From Paenibacillus sp. CF384 (GTDB taxonomy: Bacteria; Bacillota; Bacilli; Paenibacillales; Paenibacillaceae): 64,000 nucleotides of DNA. Shown in pieces: positions 20,447 through 29,372 of the stretch. Numbering within the stretch: position 1 is the stretch's first letter; each line of letters begins with the position of its first letter. Made by a program: the position numbers and the translations under genes. The stretch covers positions 62,001-126,000 of the forward strand of contig NZ_FNNV01000011.1 of NCBI RefSeq assembly GCF_900106745.1. Direction: 5' to 3'. The notes beneath the pieces were generated by a model that saw nothing but the letters and a program-made list of their open reading frames with translations, was not told the origin of the DNA and did not search any database.

Positions 20447-21112
20447 ATGCGAAAAATGAAGAGATGGAAAAAGGTTGCATTGTGGATTGCATCGATAGTT
20501 GTCGTACTTGGAATTGGTGGTATATTCGCAGCTAACTATGCTGTGAATAAAGTCATTGGATCTTTGGCTGATAGCCTCGAACCCGATATAACAACCAATA
20601 CTGCAGGCGAAACAATAGCAGATGAACAAACAAGTAATAATAATGCCCATAATGAGGAGGTACAAGCTGTCACGGATAATGATTTGCCAACTGAGAATGA
20701 ACCGACAAAAGATACATCTCATACCCAGGATAAAGACAAGCTAGAAAGTAAACCTGCTTCGACAAAGGGGGAAACTAAACCGAGTGATGAACAACTTAAC
20801 GGGTACTCCCCTGAAGTATCAGTTAAAAAGGCTGAAAATATTAAGGGTTCTGTCTCGGTAAAGGATAAGGCATCAGTAACTTCGATTCTTCTTAAAAAAC
20901 TTAGTATTAAAGACATGAAGAAACTACAGCAGCTAGCTAGCGGTGGTCTAAGTATTGAGGAGAAGAGAGAGGCTCGTAGGATTGTACTGAATGGGGTTAG
21001 TCCGGAACAGTATAATGAGCTGTCTCAAATTGCGAAGAAGTATGGAGTTAGCCAGGGGAAGACACATGATCAGGTAGTAAACGAAGAAAAAGATAGCTTA
21101 GCTGAAAAATAA
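20447..21112 (+). CDS. Unrecognised single-pass membrane protein
   Basis: Not recognised. 221 residues from ATG 20447 (MRKMKRWKKVAL); in-frame starts at 20429 (GTG) and 20438 exist, but the GAAGGGA box is best spaced for 20447. A basic N-terminus leads into one hydrophobic helix (about 9-30), then a disordered stretch rich in Thr, Asp, Glu and Asn (about 45-120). A charged, probably helical C-terminal domain follows (LLKKLSIKDMKKLQQLA...GLSIEEKREARRIVLNGVSP). The topology suggests a membrane anchor with an extracytoplasmic domain. It lies between capD and the structured RNA before the AT-rich glycan genes, so a role in polysaccharide assembly or its control is possible but only inferred from position. 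Confidence 0.75.
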   Translation: MRKMKRWKKVALWIASIVVVLGIGGIFAANYAVNKVIGSLADSLEPDITTNTAGETIADEQTSNNNAHNEEVQAVTDNDLPTENEPTKDTSHTQDKDKLESKPASTKGETKPSDEQLNGYSPEVSVKKAENIKGSVSVKDKASVTSILLKKLSIKDMKKLQQLASGGLSIEEKREARRIVLNGVSPEQYNELSQIAKKYGVSQGKTHDQVVNEEKDSLAEK

Positions 21113-21122
21113 TTAAGTGTAA

Positions 21123-21229
21123 GTACTCTTATCAATTAATTTGTGATTGGTGTAACTATCGCTTTCCGTGTGGTGCTGGTCAAAGTGGACCAACAGTTCC
21201 GGAGAGCGTTTGTTCTATTAATTGAGTAC
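21123..21229 (+). ncRNA. Structured leader RNA, candidate EAR (epsC) antitermination element
   Basis: Three nested helices can be drawn. The outer stem GTACTC + AATTAAT (21123-21140, with a 5-base bulge) pairs with ATTAATTGAGTAC (21217-21229). The middle stem CGCTTTCCG (21160-21168) pairs with CGGAGAGCG (21200-21208, one mismatch). The top stem TGGTC/GACCA (21177-21192) has a 6-base loop. The element lies in the 186-base gap before the first AT-rich glycan gene. EAR RNAs of Bacillales lie inside exopolysaccharide operons and let RNA polymerase read through terminators; location and shape fit. Sequence identity with the Rfam family was not checked. Confidence 0.5.
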
Positions 21230-21298
21230 CTACTCACAGCAAACATCTAATTATGAATTCGAGTACAAAGAAGTTACTTTAAAGGTGGGATAAGGGTT

Positions 21299-21904
21299 AT
21301 GTATATAAAGATTAAACGATTAATTGATATTGTTCTTTCTTTAGTGGGGCTAATTTTCTTGTCGCCCATTACATTAATTATTGTAATAGCAATTAAACTT
21401 GACTCCAAAGGACCGATCTTATTCAAACAAAAGCGTGTTGGAGTTAATAAAACACATTTTAATATCCTGAAATTTCGAACAATGAGAATAGAAGCCCCTA
21501 AGGATACTCCAACCCATTTACTTGGCAACCCCGAGCAATATATTACGAGGGCAGGTAAGATTCTACGAAAAACTTCTTTGGACGAGTTGCCTCAAGTATG
21601 GAATATTTTTGTTGGTAACATGAGTATAGTTGGTCCGAGACCAGCGCTCTGGAATCAGTATGATTTAATTAATGAAAGGGATAAGTACAGTGCGAATGAT
21701 ATACTTCCCGGACTAACTGGCTGGGCTCAAATAAACGGTAGAGATGAACTTTCTATTGAATTAAAAGCAAGGTTGGATGGAGAGTATGTAGAAAGACTAA
21801 GCTTATGGATGGATATAAAATGTTTCTTTGGTACTATTCTTAGTGTTGTTAAAAGCGAAGGATTCGTTGAAGGTGTGAGTAATAGGGAGACTATATCAAA
21901 ATGA
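21299..21904 (+). CDS. CapM-like undecaprenyl-phosphate sugar-1-phosphate transferase
   Basis: A 201-residue monotopic phosphoglycosyl transferase (bacterial sugar transferase family) that starts lipid-linked repeat synthesis by moving a sugar phosphate to undecaprenyl phosphate. An N-terminal re-entrant hydrophobic segment (8-33) is followed by FKQKRVGVNKTHFNILKFRT, the catalytic DELPQVWN pair, SIVGPRPAL and PGLTGWAQINGR. Length and neighbours resemble CapM of S. aureus, which uses UDP-D-FucNAc. Coding is clearly more AT-rich than capD. The stop overlaps the next start (ATGA). Confidence 0.92.
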   Translation: MYIKIKRLIDIVLSLVGLIFLSPITLIIVIAIKLDSKGPILFKQKRVGVNKTHFNILKFRTMRIEAPKDTPTHLLGNPEQYITRAGKILRKTSLDELPQVWNIFVGNMSIVGPRPALWNQYDLINERDKYSANDILPGLTGWAQINGRDELSIELKARLDGEYVERLSLWMDIKCFFGTILSVVKSEGFVEGVSNRETISK

Positions 21905-22749
21905 TAAGAGTGCTTGTTACCGGAACCAACAGTTATGTTGGGAAAAGTTTAGAGAGATATCTCGGAAATTTACCGGATATGTATACAGTAGATACAATTA
22001 GTTTGAGGGATAACGACTGGAAAAAAACTGATTTTTCTATATATGATGTTATTGTTCATACGGTTGGAGTAGCACATATAAAAGAAAACAAAAAAAACGC
22101 AGAACTTTATTTTAAAGTGAATTGTGAACTGGCACATGAAGTTGCTAAAAAGGCTAAAAATGATGGTGTTAACCAGTTTATATTTTTAAGTTCGATGAGT
22201 GTATATGGAACTAATAAGGGTATTATCGATAGAACCACGCCAACTAATCCGAATAGCAATTATGGGAAGTCTAAACTGCAAGCAGAACAATTAATTGGAC
22301 TATTAGCAAGCGATGATTTTAGAGTTGCAATATTACGCCCACCTATGATTTATGGGAAGGGATGTAAAGGTAACTACGTGAGATTATCTAAACTTGCAAT
22401 TAGTACACCTATTTTCCCTAATGTAGATAATAAGCGAAGTATGATTTACATAGATAATCTAACTGAATTTCTAAAATCATTGATTGACAGTTGTAGCAGT
22501 GGTTTATTTTTTCCACAGAATAATGAATATATCAACACGAGTGATATGGTGAGGACTATTGCTGAAATTCATGGGAAAAAGATCTGGATGACAAGGTTGT
22601 TTAATCCAGTTATTAAAGTGCTGAATCATGGAGTAATAACTAAGATATTTGGTGATTTGGTGTATGATCATGAGATGAAAATAGAGGCTGCGGCTGCAAA
22701 ATTCAATCAGATTAGTTTTTATGAATCTATAAGATTGACGGAGGAATAA
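21901..22749 (+). CDS. NAD-dependent epimerase/reductase, CapN-like
   Basis: A 282-residue extended SDR. Nucleotide loop GTNSYVG at 8-14, IFLSSMSVYG and the Tyr-Lys pair YGKSK. In the staphylococcal type 5/8 capsule, a protein of this size next to CapM (CapN) reduces the CapD product to UDP-D-FucNAc. The same pairing here supports that reading, but UDP-hexose 4-epimerase relatives look similar. It overlaps the upstream gene by 4 bases and is followed one base later by the glycosyltransferase. Confidence 0.8.
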   Translation: MIRVLVTGTNSYVGKSLERYLGNLPDMYTVDTISLRDNDWKKTDFSIYDVIVHTVGVAHIKENKKNAELYFKVNCELAHEVAKKAKNDGVNQFIFLSSMSVYGTNKGIIDRTTPTNPNSNYGKSKLQAEQLIGLLASDDFRVAILRPPMIYGKGCKGNYVRLSKLAISTPIFPNVDNKRSMIYIDNLTEFLKSLIDSCSSGLFFPQNNEYINTSDMVRTIAEIHGKKIWMTRLFNPVIKVLNHGVITKIFGDLVYDHEMKIEAAAAKFNQISFYESIRLTEE

Positions 22750-22750
22750 T

Positions 22751-23848
22751 ATGAAACAAGTTTTAATACTTTCTAACCACCATGCATATACATATAATTT
22801 TCGAAAGGAAACTATAAAAAGGCTAATTGATGAAAAATACAATGTTTACATTGTGTTGCCATATGGCGAAAAAGTTGAACTTCTTAAGGAGATGGGATGT
22901 AAGTTTATTGATTTACCACTTGATAGACGTGGGATGAATCCATTAACCGATCTTAAATTGCTAATACGGTATTATAAAACAATAAAACAAATTAAACCAG
23001 ATGTTGTTCTTTCTTTTACGGTTAAACCTAATATATATGGTGGCTTGGTGTGTAGAAAATTGAAGGTTCCACACATTTCAAATATAACAGGTTTGGGAAC
23101 TGCTGTTGAAAGTGTAAGTCTAGTTCAAAAGATGCTAATTCAACTTTATAAATTATCATTCAAAAAAATAAGTTGTATTTTTTTTCAAAATAAAGACAAT
23201 CAGCAATTCTTTATAGATAAAAAAATTGCTCTTGATCGACATAAGATTATACCTGGTTCAGGTGTCAACTTAGAGCATTTTAAGTTAATAGAGTACCCCT
23301 CTGGTATTAAGATAGAATTTGTTTTCATTTCCAGGATCATGAAAGAAAAAGGAATTGATCAGTATCTTGAAGCTGCTGAATATATTAGTAAAAAACACCC
23401 AAATACCAGATTTCATATTTTAGGTTTTTGTGAAGAGAATTATGAAGAAAAGTTAAAAGAAATGCAAGATAGAGGTATTATTCAATACCATGGGATGCGA
23501 AGTGATGTTAGAGAGTTTCTCCAATTTACACACTGTACTATTCATCCCTCATATTACCCAGAAGGTATATCGAATGTATTACTTGAAAGTGCTGCTTGTG
23601 GGAGACCGATAATAACAACCAATCGGAGTGGTTGCCGAGATGTGGTTGATGATGGTGTAAATGGATATATTATAGAACAAAGAAATAGTAATGATTTAAT
23701 TGAGAAAATTGAGAAGTTTTTAGACTTGGATATTGAAGAAAAACAGAAAATGGGTATGGCTAGTAGAGTAAAAGTGGAAAAAGAGTTTGATCGCAAGATA
23801 GTAGTTGAAGCTTATGTTAGGGAAATCGAGAAAGCATTGGTGAAATAA
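22751..23848 (+). CDS. GT4-family glycosyltransferase
   Basis: A 365-residue GT-B enzyme. It opens LILSNHHAYTYNFRKETI, an N-terminal pattern common in transferases adding the second sugar to lipid-linked acetamido sugars. The donor-binding E-x7-E motif EGISNVLLESAACGRPIIT is present near residue 275. No membrane anchor is seen, so it acts at the cytoplasmic face. By position after the CapM- and CapN-like genes it could add L-FucNAc, made by the capEFG products, to D-FucNAc-PP-lipid. Specificity is inference. Confidence 0.88.
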   Translation: MKQVLILSNHHAYTYNFRKETIKRLIDEKYNVYIVLPYGEKVELLKEMGCKFIDLPLDRRGMNPLTDLKLLIRYYKTIKQIKPDVVLSFTVKPNIYGGLVCRKLKVPHISNITGLGTAVESVSLVQKMLIQLYKLSFKKISCIFFQNKDNQQFFIDKKIALDRHKIIPGSGVNLEHFKLIEYPSGIKIEFVFISRIMKEKGIDQYLEAAEYISKKHPNTRFHILGFCEENYEEKLKEMQDRGIIQYHGMRSDVREFLQFTHCTIHPSYYPEGISNVLLESAACGRPIITTNRSGCRDVVDDGVNGYIIEQRNSNDLIEKIEKFLDLDIEEKQKMGMASRVKVEKEFDRKIVVEAYVREIEKALVK

Positions 23849-24403
23849 ATGAAAAAATATCTTGGGACGGCAATATGTTTAATATATTCTCTCATAAAGT
23901 TTAGTGGAATGAAATTACTCTTAGTAAAGAGTTTTAAATTCACATTACTAAATATCGTTTCGCCACTAACAGAAGTAGAAATCGGAAGAAATGCAACACT
24001 GACCTTTGGGAAAATGATTCGGTTAAAAAGTGGTTCAAAAGTGAGAGTGCGAGCGGGAGCACATGTTGAAATAGGTGCCAATACTTTTTTAAATCATGGC
24101 TGCATGATAATCAGTCATGAAAGTATTTACATTGGACAGGAAGTGCAGTTAGGACCTAATGTATTAATATATGATCACGATCACGATTTCAGGTCAGAGG
24201 ATGGATTAAAAGGGCTAAAGTATAAAACTTCTCCTGTAGAAATAGGAAACAATGTTTGGGTTGGGGCCAACACAGTTATTCTAAGAGGTACTAAAATAGG
24301 AGATAACTGCGTTATTGGAGCGGGTAGTATTATTAAGGGTCAATATCCACCGAACACAATAATTGTACAAAAAAGAGAAACTGAAATTATTGAATATAAG
24401 TAA
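23849..24403 (+). CDS. Left-handed beta-helix acyltransferase (acetyltransferase family)
   Basis: A 184-residue hexapeptide-repeat protein: repeated imperfect hexapeptides (VEIGRNATLTFG..., VEIGANTFLNHGCMI, VEIGNNVWVGANTVI, IGDNCVIGAGSII) end in a short tail, the pattern of CapH/WcaF-type sugar O-acetyltransferases. It begins directly at the stop of the glycosyltransferase. It probably O-acetylates a repeat-unit sugar; donor and acceptor are unknown. Confidence 0.88.
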   Translation: MKKYLGTAICLIYSLIKFSGMKLLLVKSFKFTLLNIVSPLTEVEIGRNATLTFGKMIRLKSGSKVRVRAGAHVEIGANTFLNHGCMIISHESIYIGQEVQLGPNVLIYDHDHDFRSEDGLKGLKYKTSPVEIGNNVWVGANTVILRGTKIGDNCVIGAGSIIKGQYPPNTIIVQKRETEIIEYK

Positions 24404-24428
24404 GAAAAAAAAGGGAGATAATTATCTG

Positions 24429-25583
24429 ATGAGTAAAGGAACAATATTATATATTGGAGGTTTTGAACTACCTGATAAAAATGCAGCTGCGCATAGGGTG
24501 CTAAACAATGCTAAAATCTTGCGTGACCTAGGCTATAATGTTGTTTTTATTGATATTGATCGAAGTGTAAAATCTAGTTCAAGCGAGCAAAAAAGTAAAA
24601 CTACACAAGGATTTGACTGTTGGTCAAGGAAATATCCTAAATCTATTCCAGAATGGTTTAGTTATTTATATAGTATTAAACATTTCAAAGAAATATCATC
24701 AAAATATAACAATATTAAAGCGGTAATTTGCTACAACTATCAATCATATGCATTATTGAAGTTGATGAATTATTGCAGAAAAAGGGACATTAAGGTAATT
24801 GCGGATTGTTCCGAATGGTATGAAGATAAAAGAATCATTAAAAGAATCGATACTACAATAAGAATGAACTATATTCATAAAAAAATAGATGGAGTAATTT
24901 GTATTAGTTCATATTTATTTAAATATTACAACAAATACACGAAAACAGTAATCATTCCACCGCTAGTTGATTTACAGGAAGCAAAATGGACAGAAAATAC
25001 TGACAGGCTTCAGCTAGGGCCTGATTCCTTGCATTTGGTCTATTCGGGCACACCTGGTAAACATAAAGATAAATTGAATTATATCATCAAAGCTTTAAGC
25101 AATGTTAATCAAAAATATACTTATTCTTTCAGTGTCATTGGTATTACGAAACAGCAATATTTAGATTATTACCCTGCTCATTCTAGTATTATTGAAAAAC
25201 TTGATCATTGTATTAAATTTTTAGGTAGGATAAGTCATGAAGATAGCTTGAAATATGTAAAAGATGCTGACTTTGTTGTCTTTGTTCGTGAAGATAAAAG
25301 AGTTAACAATGCTGGATTCCCAACTAAATTTGTTGAGAGTATAACCTCCGGGACACCAGTAATAACAACAAAAATAAGTGATTTGGATGATTACATTATA
25401 GAAGGTGAAAATGGTTTTTTTGTCAACTTGAATGGAAATATTACTTTAACACTTGAGATGATATTGCAAATTGACCGAGAGAAGATAAATTATATGAAAG
25501 CTCTATGTAAGGATGAAAACCCTTTTATTTATCAAAAGCATACTGGAAAATTGACTGATTTTCTAGGGCAAATAGGAATATAG
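24429..25583 (+). CDS. Glycosyltransferase, GT-B fold
   Basis: 384 residues from ATG 24429 (MSKGTILYIGGFELPDKNAAA), chosen because AAGGGAGA lies about 13 bases upstream and the upstream in-frame start at 24363 would place non-homologous residues inside the previous gene. The N-terminal half has the pattern GFELPDKNAAAHRVLNNA seen in sugar transferases. The C-terminal half has HLVYSGTPGKHKD and FPTKFVESITSGTPVITT, a GT4-like donor site. Substrate unknown. Confidence 0.82.
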   Translation: MSKGTILYIGGFELPDKNAAAHRVLNNAKILRDLGYNVVFIDIDRSVKSSSSEQKSKTTQGFDCWSRKYPKSIPEWFSYLYSIKHFKEISSKYNNIKAVICYNYQSYALLKLMNYCRKRDIKVIADCSEWYEDKRIIKRIDTTIRMNYIHKKIDGVICISSYLFKYYNKYTKTVIIPPLVDLQEAKWTENTDRLQLGPDSLHLVYSGTPGKHKDKLNYIIKALSNVNQKYTYSFSVIGITKQQYLDYYPAHSSIIEKLDHCIKFLGRISHEDSLKYVKDADFVVFVREDKRVNNAGFPTKFVESITSGTPVITTKISDLDDYIIEGENGFFVNLNGNITLTLEMILQIDREKINYMKALCKDENPFIYQKHTGKLTDFLGQIGI

Positions 25584-25614
25584 GGAAAAGTTAAAGATAT
25601 TTGGAGGGATTATT

Positions 25615-26637
25615 ATGAGTTCTTTTGACATACCTATCGTTTTATTTTTTTTTAGAAGGAAAGATACTATTATAAGAATTATAGATAGATTATCTATAGT
25701 TAAGCCGCGAAAGCTATATTTAATCTCTGATGGACCAAGAAACAACATAGAAAAGAAAGAAGTAGAAGAATGTAGAGCAGCGGTCGAAAAGCACATTAAT
25801 TGGGATTGTGAGGTAATAAAAAATTATTCGGTGAATAATAAGGGAATATACGATAGGATTGGCCTTGGTGCGAAATGGGTTTTTGAGAAAGAGGAAAAAG
25901 CTATATTTTTAGAAGATGATAATTTACCTGAAACCACCTTTTTTAAGTTTTGTGAGGAAATGCTAGATACATATGAAAATGATACACGAATTTTGTGGGT
26001 CTGTGGAACAAATTATTTGGAGAAATATGAACCAAAACAAAATATTAGTTATGTATTTACTCAGCATCTTCTTCCATGTGGTTGGGCATCTTGGTCCAAA
26101 AAATTCAATCAATTTTATGATGGTGAGATGAGTTTATTTGAAGACAAATATCTATTTGAAAAATTAAAGAATCAATATTCAAATAAGGCATTATTTAAAC
26201 AACAGTATTACTTATTTCAGAGAACTAAACATTTATTGAAGACTGATAAGCGCTCCTCCTCTTGGGATTACCAAATGGCATTTTCAATTCGAATCAACGG
26301 TTTGTATGGAGTATCTCCCACGATTAATCAAATACAAAATATTGGTGTGGACGAGTTTTCTGAACATGGAGGAACCTCATTTAATAATGTCATGACAAGA
26401 AGGTTCTGTGGAATGAAGTCGTTTCCGTTAGAGTTCCCTTTAAAGCATCCAACAACTGTTTTACCTGATATTAATTATGAAGAAAAAGTTGGGAATATTA
26501 TACTTTACCCATGGTACTTAAGAACAACAAAAGGAATAGTGAAATATATAAAACCAATTCTAGGGGTCGGAGAATATGAAAGTTTTAAATCATGGTTAAA
26601 AAAATTAGGTAAAGGTATGAATAAGAGAAATAAGTGA
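25615..26637 (+). CDS. Glycosyltransferase, GT-A/GT2-like
   Basis: A 340-residue protein with an N-terminal fold like family 2 transferases: PIVLFFFRRKDTI, LYLISDGPRN, and the acidic metal-binding motif IFLEDDNLPE near residue 100, followed by CGWASWSKKF. Similar proteins are found in capsule loci as putative transferases. Exact family and sugar cannot be given. AT-rich coding like its neighbours. Confidence 0.7.
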   Translation: MSSFDIPIVLFFFRRKDTIIRIIDRLSIVKPRKLYLISDGPRNNIEKKEVEECRAAVEKHINWDCEVIKNYSVNNKGIYDRIGLGAKWVFEKEEKAIFLEDDNLPETTFFKFCEEMLDTYENDTRILWVCGTNYLEKYEPKQNISYVFTQHLLPCGWASWSKKFNQFYDGEMSLFEDKYLFEKLKNQYSNKALFKQQYYLFQRTKHLLKTDKRSSSWDYQMAFSIRINGLYGVSPTINQIQNIGVDEFSEHGGTSFNNVMTRRFCGMKSFPLEFPLKHPTTVLPDINYEEKVGNIILYPWYLRTTKGIVKYIKPILGVGEYESFKSWLKKLGKGMNKRNK

Positions 26638-26969
26638 TGATAAATTTTGTGGAACACCGAGTAATAAGGTGATTTATATTTAGTAAACTTAGCCTTAGAT
26701 TTGGCATAGGAAATGTAGATATTGACATCTACATAAAAATTTCGGTTTTATGGTATTAATCTATACTTTTTTTGAAATTTATGGTGTGTTAAATTGTGCC
26801 GAACATAGTGTGATTTCAAGAATGATAATAATACTTTAATTTAATTATAGTAAATAAAGAACTACATTTTTGGTTTGTTGGTACTTATATTATAATTTTT
26901 ATTTTATTAAGCGACAGACCAATAGTGAACCTGATGATAAATTAATTAAAAGACAGGTATGATTAATTA
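26638..26969. other. AT-rich gap between glycosyltransferase and flippase
   Basis: 332 bases without a supported gene, very AT-rich. I see no clear promoter, terminator or strong hairpin. A promoter for the flippase could lie here, but AT-rich hexamers are too common to choose one. Confidence 0.6.
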
Positions 26970-28340
26970 ATGAATAGTAAAATTAATGGTGCTATTAAAA
27001 AAAACAAAAGTTTATTTTTGAATATTGTATCTTCGGTGGGAATAAAAGGTCTATCAATGATAGTAAGTCTTTTGACTGTTTCTGCCTATATGTTTTATTT
27101 CTCAGATCAGCAAGTACTTGGGGTTTGGTTTGTATTAGTATCAATATTAACCTGGATCTTGACATTTGATTTTGGAATTGGGAATGGGTTGAGAAATTAT
27201 CTGGTTGAGGCACTGGTTGAAAAGGATACAATCAAAGTTAAAAAGTATATATCATCTGCTTATATTTTACTGGGAAGTGTTTCAATATTAATTATATTAT
27301 TGGGATACATAATTATAGGTTTATTAAATTGGAACTCAATATTAAATGTTCACGTTGAAGTTTTAGAAAATAAGTTTTTAATATTGGTGATTCGAATTAT
27401 TTTTATTGGTATAGTTCTTCAGTTTTTCTTGAAACTTATATTATCAGTACTATATGCAATGCAAAAAACTGCCTTATCTAATCTCATATCATTATTATCC
27501 AATACGTTAATTCTATTATTCGTAATTATATATAAAGTTGAAGATGTGAAATCTGCTTTAATAAATCTATCGATTATATATATTATAGCGATGAATATGC
27601 CGCTTGTAATTGTAACAATAATTGTTTTTATTTTTCCGTTAAGGCAGTCCAAGCCGAATTTGAAATTTTGGTCACAGGAGTACGCTAGTAAAGTAATGAA
27701 GTTAGGTTATATGTTTTTTTGGGTTCAAATTACACTTTTAATAATTAATCTGACGAATGAGTTTATAATTATTCGACTGTTTGGACCGCAGTTTGTTGTT
27801 GAATACCAAGTCTACAATAGATTTTTTATGCTATTTCTCACATTATTTTCTATTTTAACAATTCCAATTTGGTCAGCAGTGACAAAAGCGTTTAAAGAAA
27901 ACAATATCGGTTGGATAAGAAAAACATACAAGTATTTGAATATTACTGCTTTAGTAGTATCAATCTTTTGCTTTGCTTCTGTTCCATTATTACAATATAT
28001 CGTTAACTTTTGGATTAAAGGAAATGCATTTGTAGTTGATTTTAGCACAGCATTTTTATTTGCTACTTTCAATAGTTTAATGATCTTTACTTACTCCGTT
28101 ACCTGTATAGCAAATGGAATAGGGAATTTAAAGACCCAAATGTACTGTAACACGATTGCCGCTATTGCTAAATTCCCACTTATTTGGTTTTTATCGCAAT
28201 TTATTGATGATTGGCCGGCTATTGTATTTGTTAACATAATAATTATGCTTCCGAGTTTAGTATTTCTAACTATAGCTATTAGACGGCAACTATTTACTTT
28301 AACTAAAGACAATAGTAAGGCAAGTATAAATATTAATTGA
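26970..28340 (+). CDS. Wzx-type oligosaccharide flippase
   Basis: A 456-residue polytopic protein with about 12-14 hydrophobic helices, of the polysaccharide transport (MOP) superfamily. The N-terminal region IKGLSMIVSLLTVSAYMFYF and DFGIGNGLRN at the end of the third helix are typical. It would move the undecaprenyl-PP-linked repeat unit to the outer face. It is the only flippase in the locus. Confidence 0.88.
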   Translation: MNSKINGAIKKNKSLFLNIVSSVGIKGLSMIVSLLTVSAYMFYFSDQQVLGVWFVLVSILTWILTFDFGIGNGLRNYLVEALVEKDTIKVKKYISSAYILLGSVSILIILLGYIIIGLLNWNSILNVHVEVLENKFLILVIRIIFIGIVLQFFLKLILSVLYAMQKTALSNLISLLSNTLILLFVIIYKVEDVKSALINLSIIYIIAMNMPLVIVTIIVFIFPLRQSKPNLKFWSQEYASKVMKLGYMFFWVQITLLIINLTNEFIIIRLFGPQFVVEYQVYNRFFMLFLTLFSILTIPIWSAVTKAFKENNIGWIRKTYKYLNITALVVSIFCFASVPLLQYIVNFWIKGNAFVVDFSTAFLFATFNSLMIFTYSVTCIANGIGNLKTQMYCNTIAAIAKFPLIWFLSQFIDDWPAIVFVNIIIMLPSLVFLTIAIRRQLFTLTKDNSKASININ

Positions 28341-28352
28341 GGAGATGTTGAG

Positions 28353-29372
28353 ATGTTTAAAGATAAAACTTTATTAATTACAGGTGGTACAGGCTCCTTT
28401 GGTAACGCTGTTATGAAGAGATTCCTAGGTACTGATATAAAAGAAATTCGAATATTTTCTAGGGATGAGAAAAAGCAAGATGATATGCGTAAAGTTTATA
28501 AAAGCGAGAAGCTCAAATTTTATCTCGGAGATGTCCGTGATTTAGCTAGTGTGAAAAATGCAATGCATGGTGTGGACTATATCTTCCATGCGGCTGCATT
28601 AAAACAGGTTCCATCTTGTGAGTTTTTCCCCTTAGAAGCTGTCAAGACAAACGTAATTGGGACAGATAATGTTCTGACAGGCGCTATTGAGAGTGGAGTA
28701 AAGAAAGTGATTTGTCTGTCTACTGACAAAGCAGCGTATCCTATCAATGCTATGGGCATATCTAAAGCAATGATGGAAAAGGTGTTTGTAGCCAAAGCAA
28801 AAACAGTAGATCCAGAAAGGACCTTAATTTGTGGCACTCGCTACGGAAATGTAATGGCCTCAAGAGGTTCTGTAATTCCTCTGTTTATTGAACAAATTAA
28901 AAATGGGAAACCGCTAACGATCACGGATCCCAATATGACTAGATTCTTAATGAGCCTTGAGGAAGCAGTGGAGCTTGTAATATTTGCATTCGATAAGGCT
29001 GAAGCTGGTGATATTATGGTGCAAAAAGCACCAGCATCGACTATTGGGGATCTTGCACAAGCACTTAAGGAGTTATTTGACGCGGACAACGAAATAAAAG
29101 TCATAGGCACTCGTCATGGAGAGAAGCTTTATGAGACTCTGCTTACTAGGGAAGAGCATGTAGTGTCAAGTGATTTAGGTGGATTTTACCGAGTACCTGC
29201 AGATCAAAGAGATCTAAATTATGATAAGTATTTTGTTGAGGGTAATGAGAGTTTGTCGTCTGAAGAAGAATATAACTCTCATAATACACAAAGATTAAAT
29301 ACTGAACAAATAAAAGATAAGTTATTAATGCTTGACTACGTACAAGAGCAATTGAAAGGTTGGAAAATATGA
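28353..29372 (+). CDS. capE: CapE/FnlA UDP-GlcNAc 4,6-dehydratase/5-epimerase
   Basis: First enzyme of UDP-L-FucNAc synthesis, 339 residues. Nucleotide loop ITGGTGSFG, FHAAALKQVPSCEFFP, and the active-site pair STDKAAYPINAMGISKAM, in which Met replaces the usual SDR Tyr, a known feature of this group. RYGNVMASRGSVIP and the C-terminal RHGEKLYETLLT support it. A GAGGAGATG box precedes the ATG. It forms a tight unit with capF and capG (4-base overlap, then 3-base gap). Confidence 0.93.
   Translation: MFKDKTLLITGGTGSFGNAVMKRFLGTDIKEIRIFSRDEKKQDDMRKVYKSEKLKFYLGDVRDLASVKNAMHGVDYIFHAAALKQVPSCEFFPLEAVKTNVIGTDNVLTGAIESGVKKVICLSTDKAAYPINAMGISKAMMEKVFVAKAKTVDPERTLICGTRYGNVMASRGSVIPLFIEQIKNGKPLTITDPNMTRFLMSLEEAVELVIFAFDKAEAGDIMVQKAPASTIGDLAQALKELFDADNEIKVIGTRHGEKLYETLLTREEHVVSSDLGGFYRVPADQRDLNYDKYFVEGNESLSSEEEYNSHNTQRLNTEQIKDKLLMLDYVQEQLKGWKI

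Noticed and set aside
21113..21298. JUMPstart/ops-type element before the glycan genes
   Set aside because: No ops (GGCGGTAGCG-like) core is present; the folded RNA fits EAR better.
26638..26969. Possible promoter and repeat in the AT-rich gap before wzx
   Set aside because: Similar short words recur everywhere in such AT-rich DNA, so no site could be singled out.
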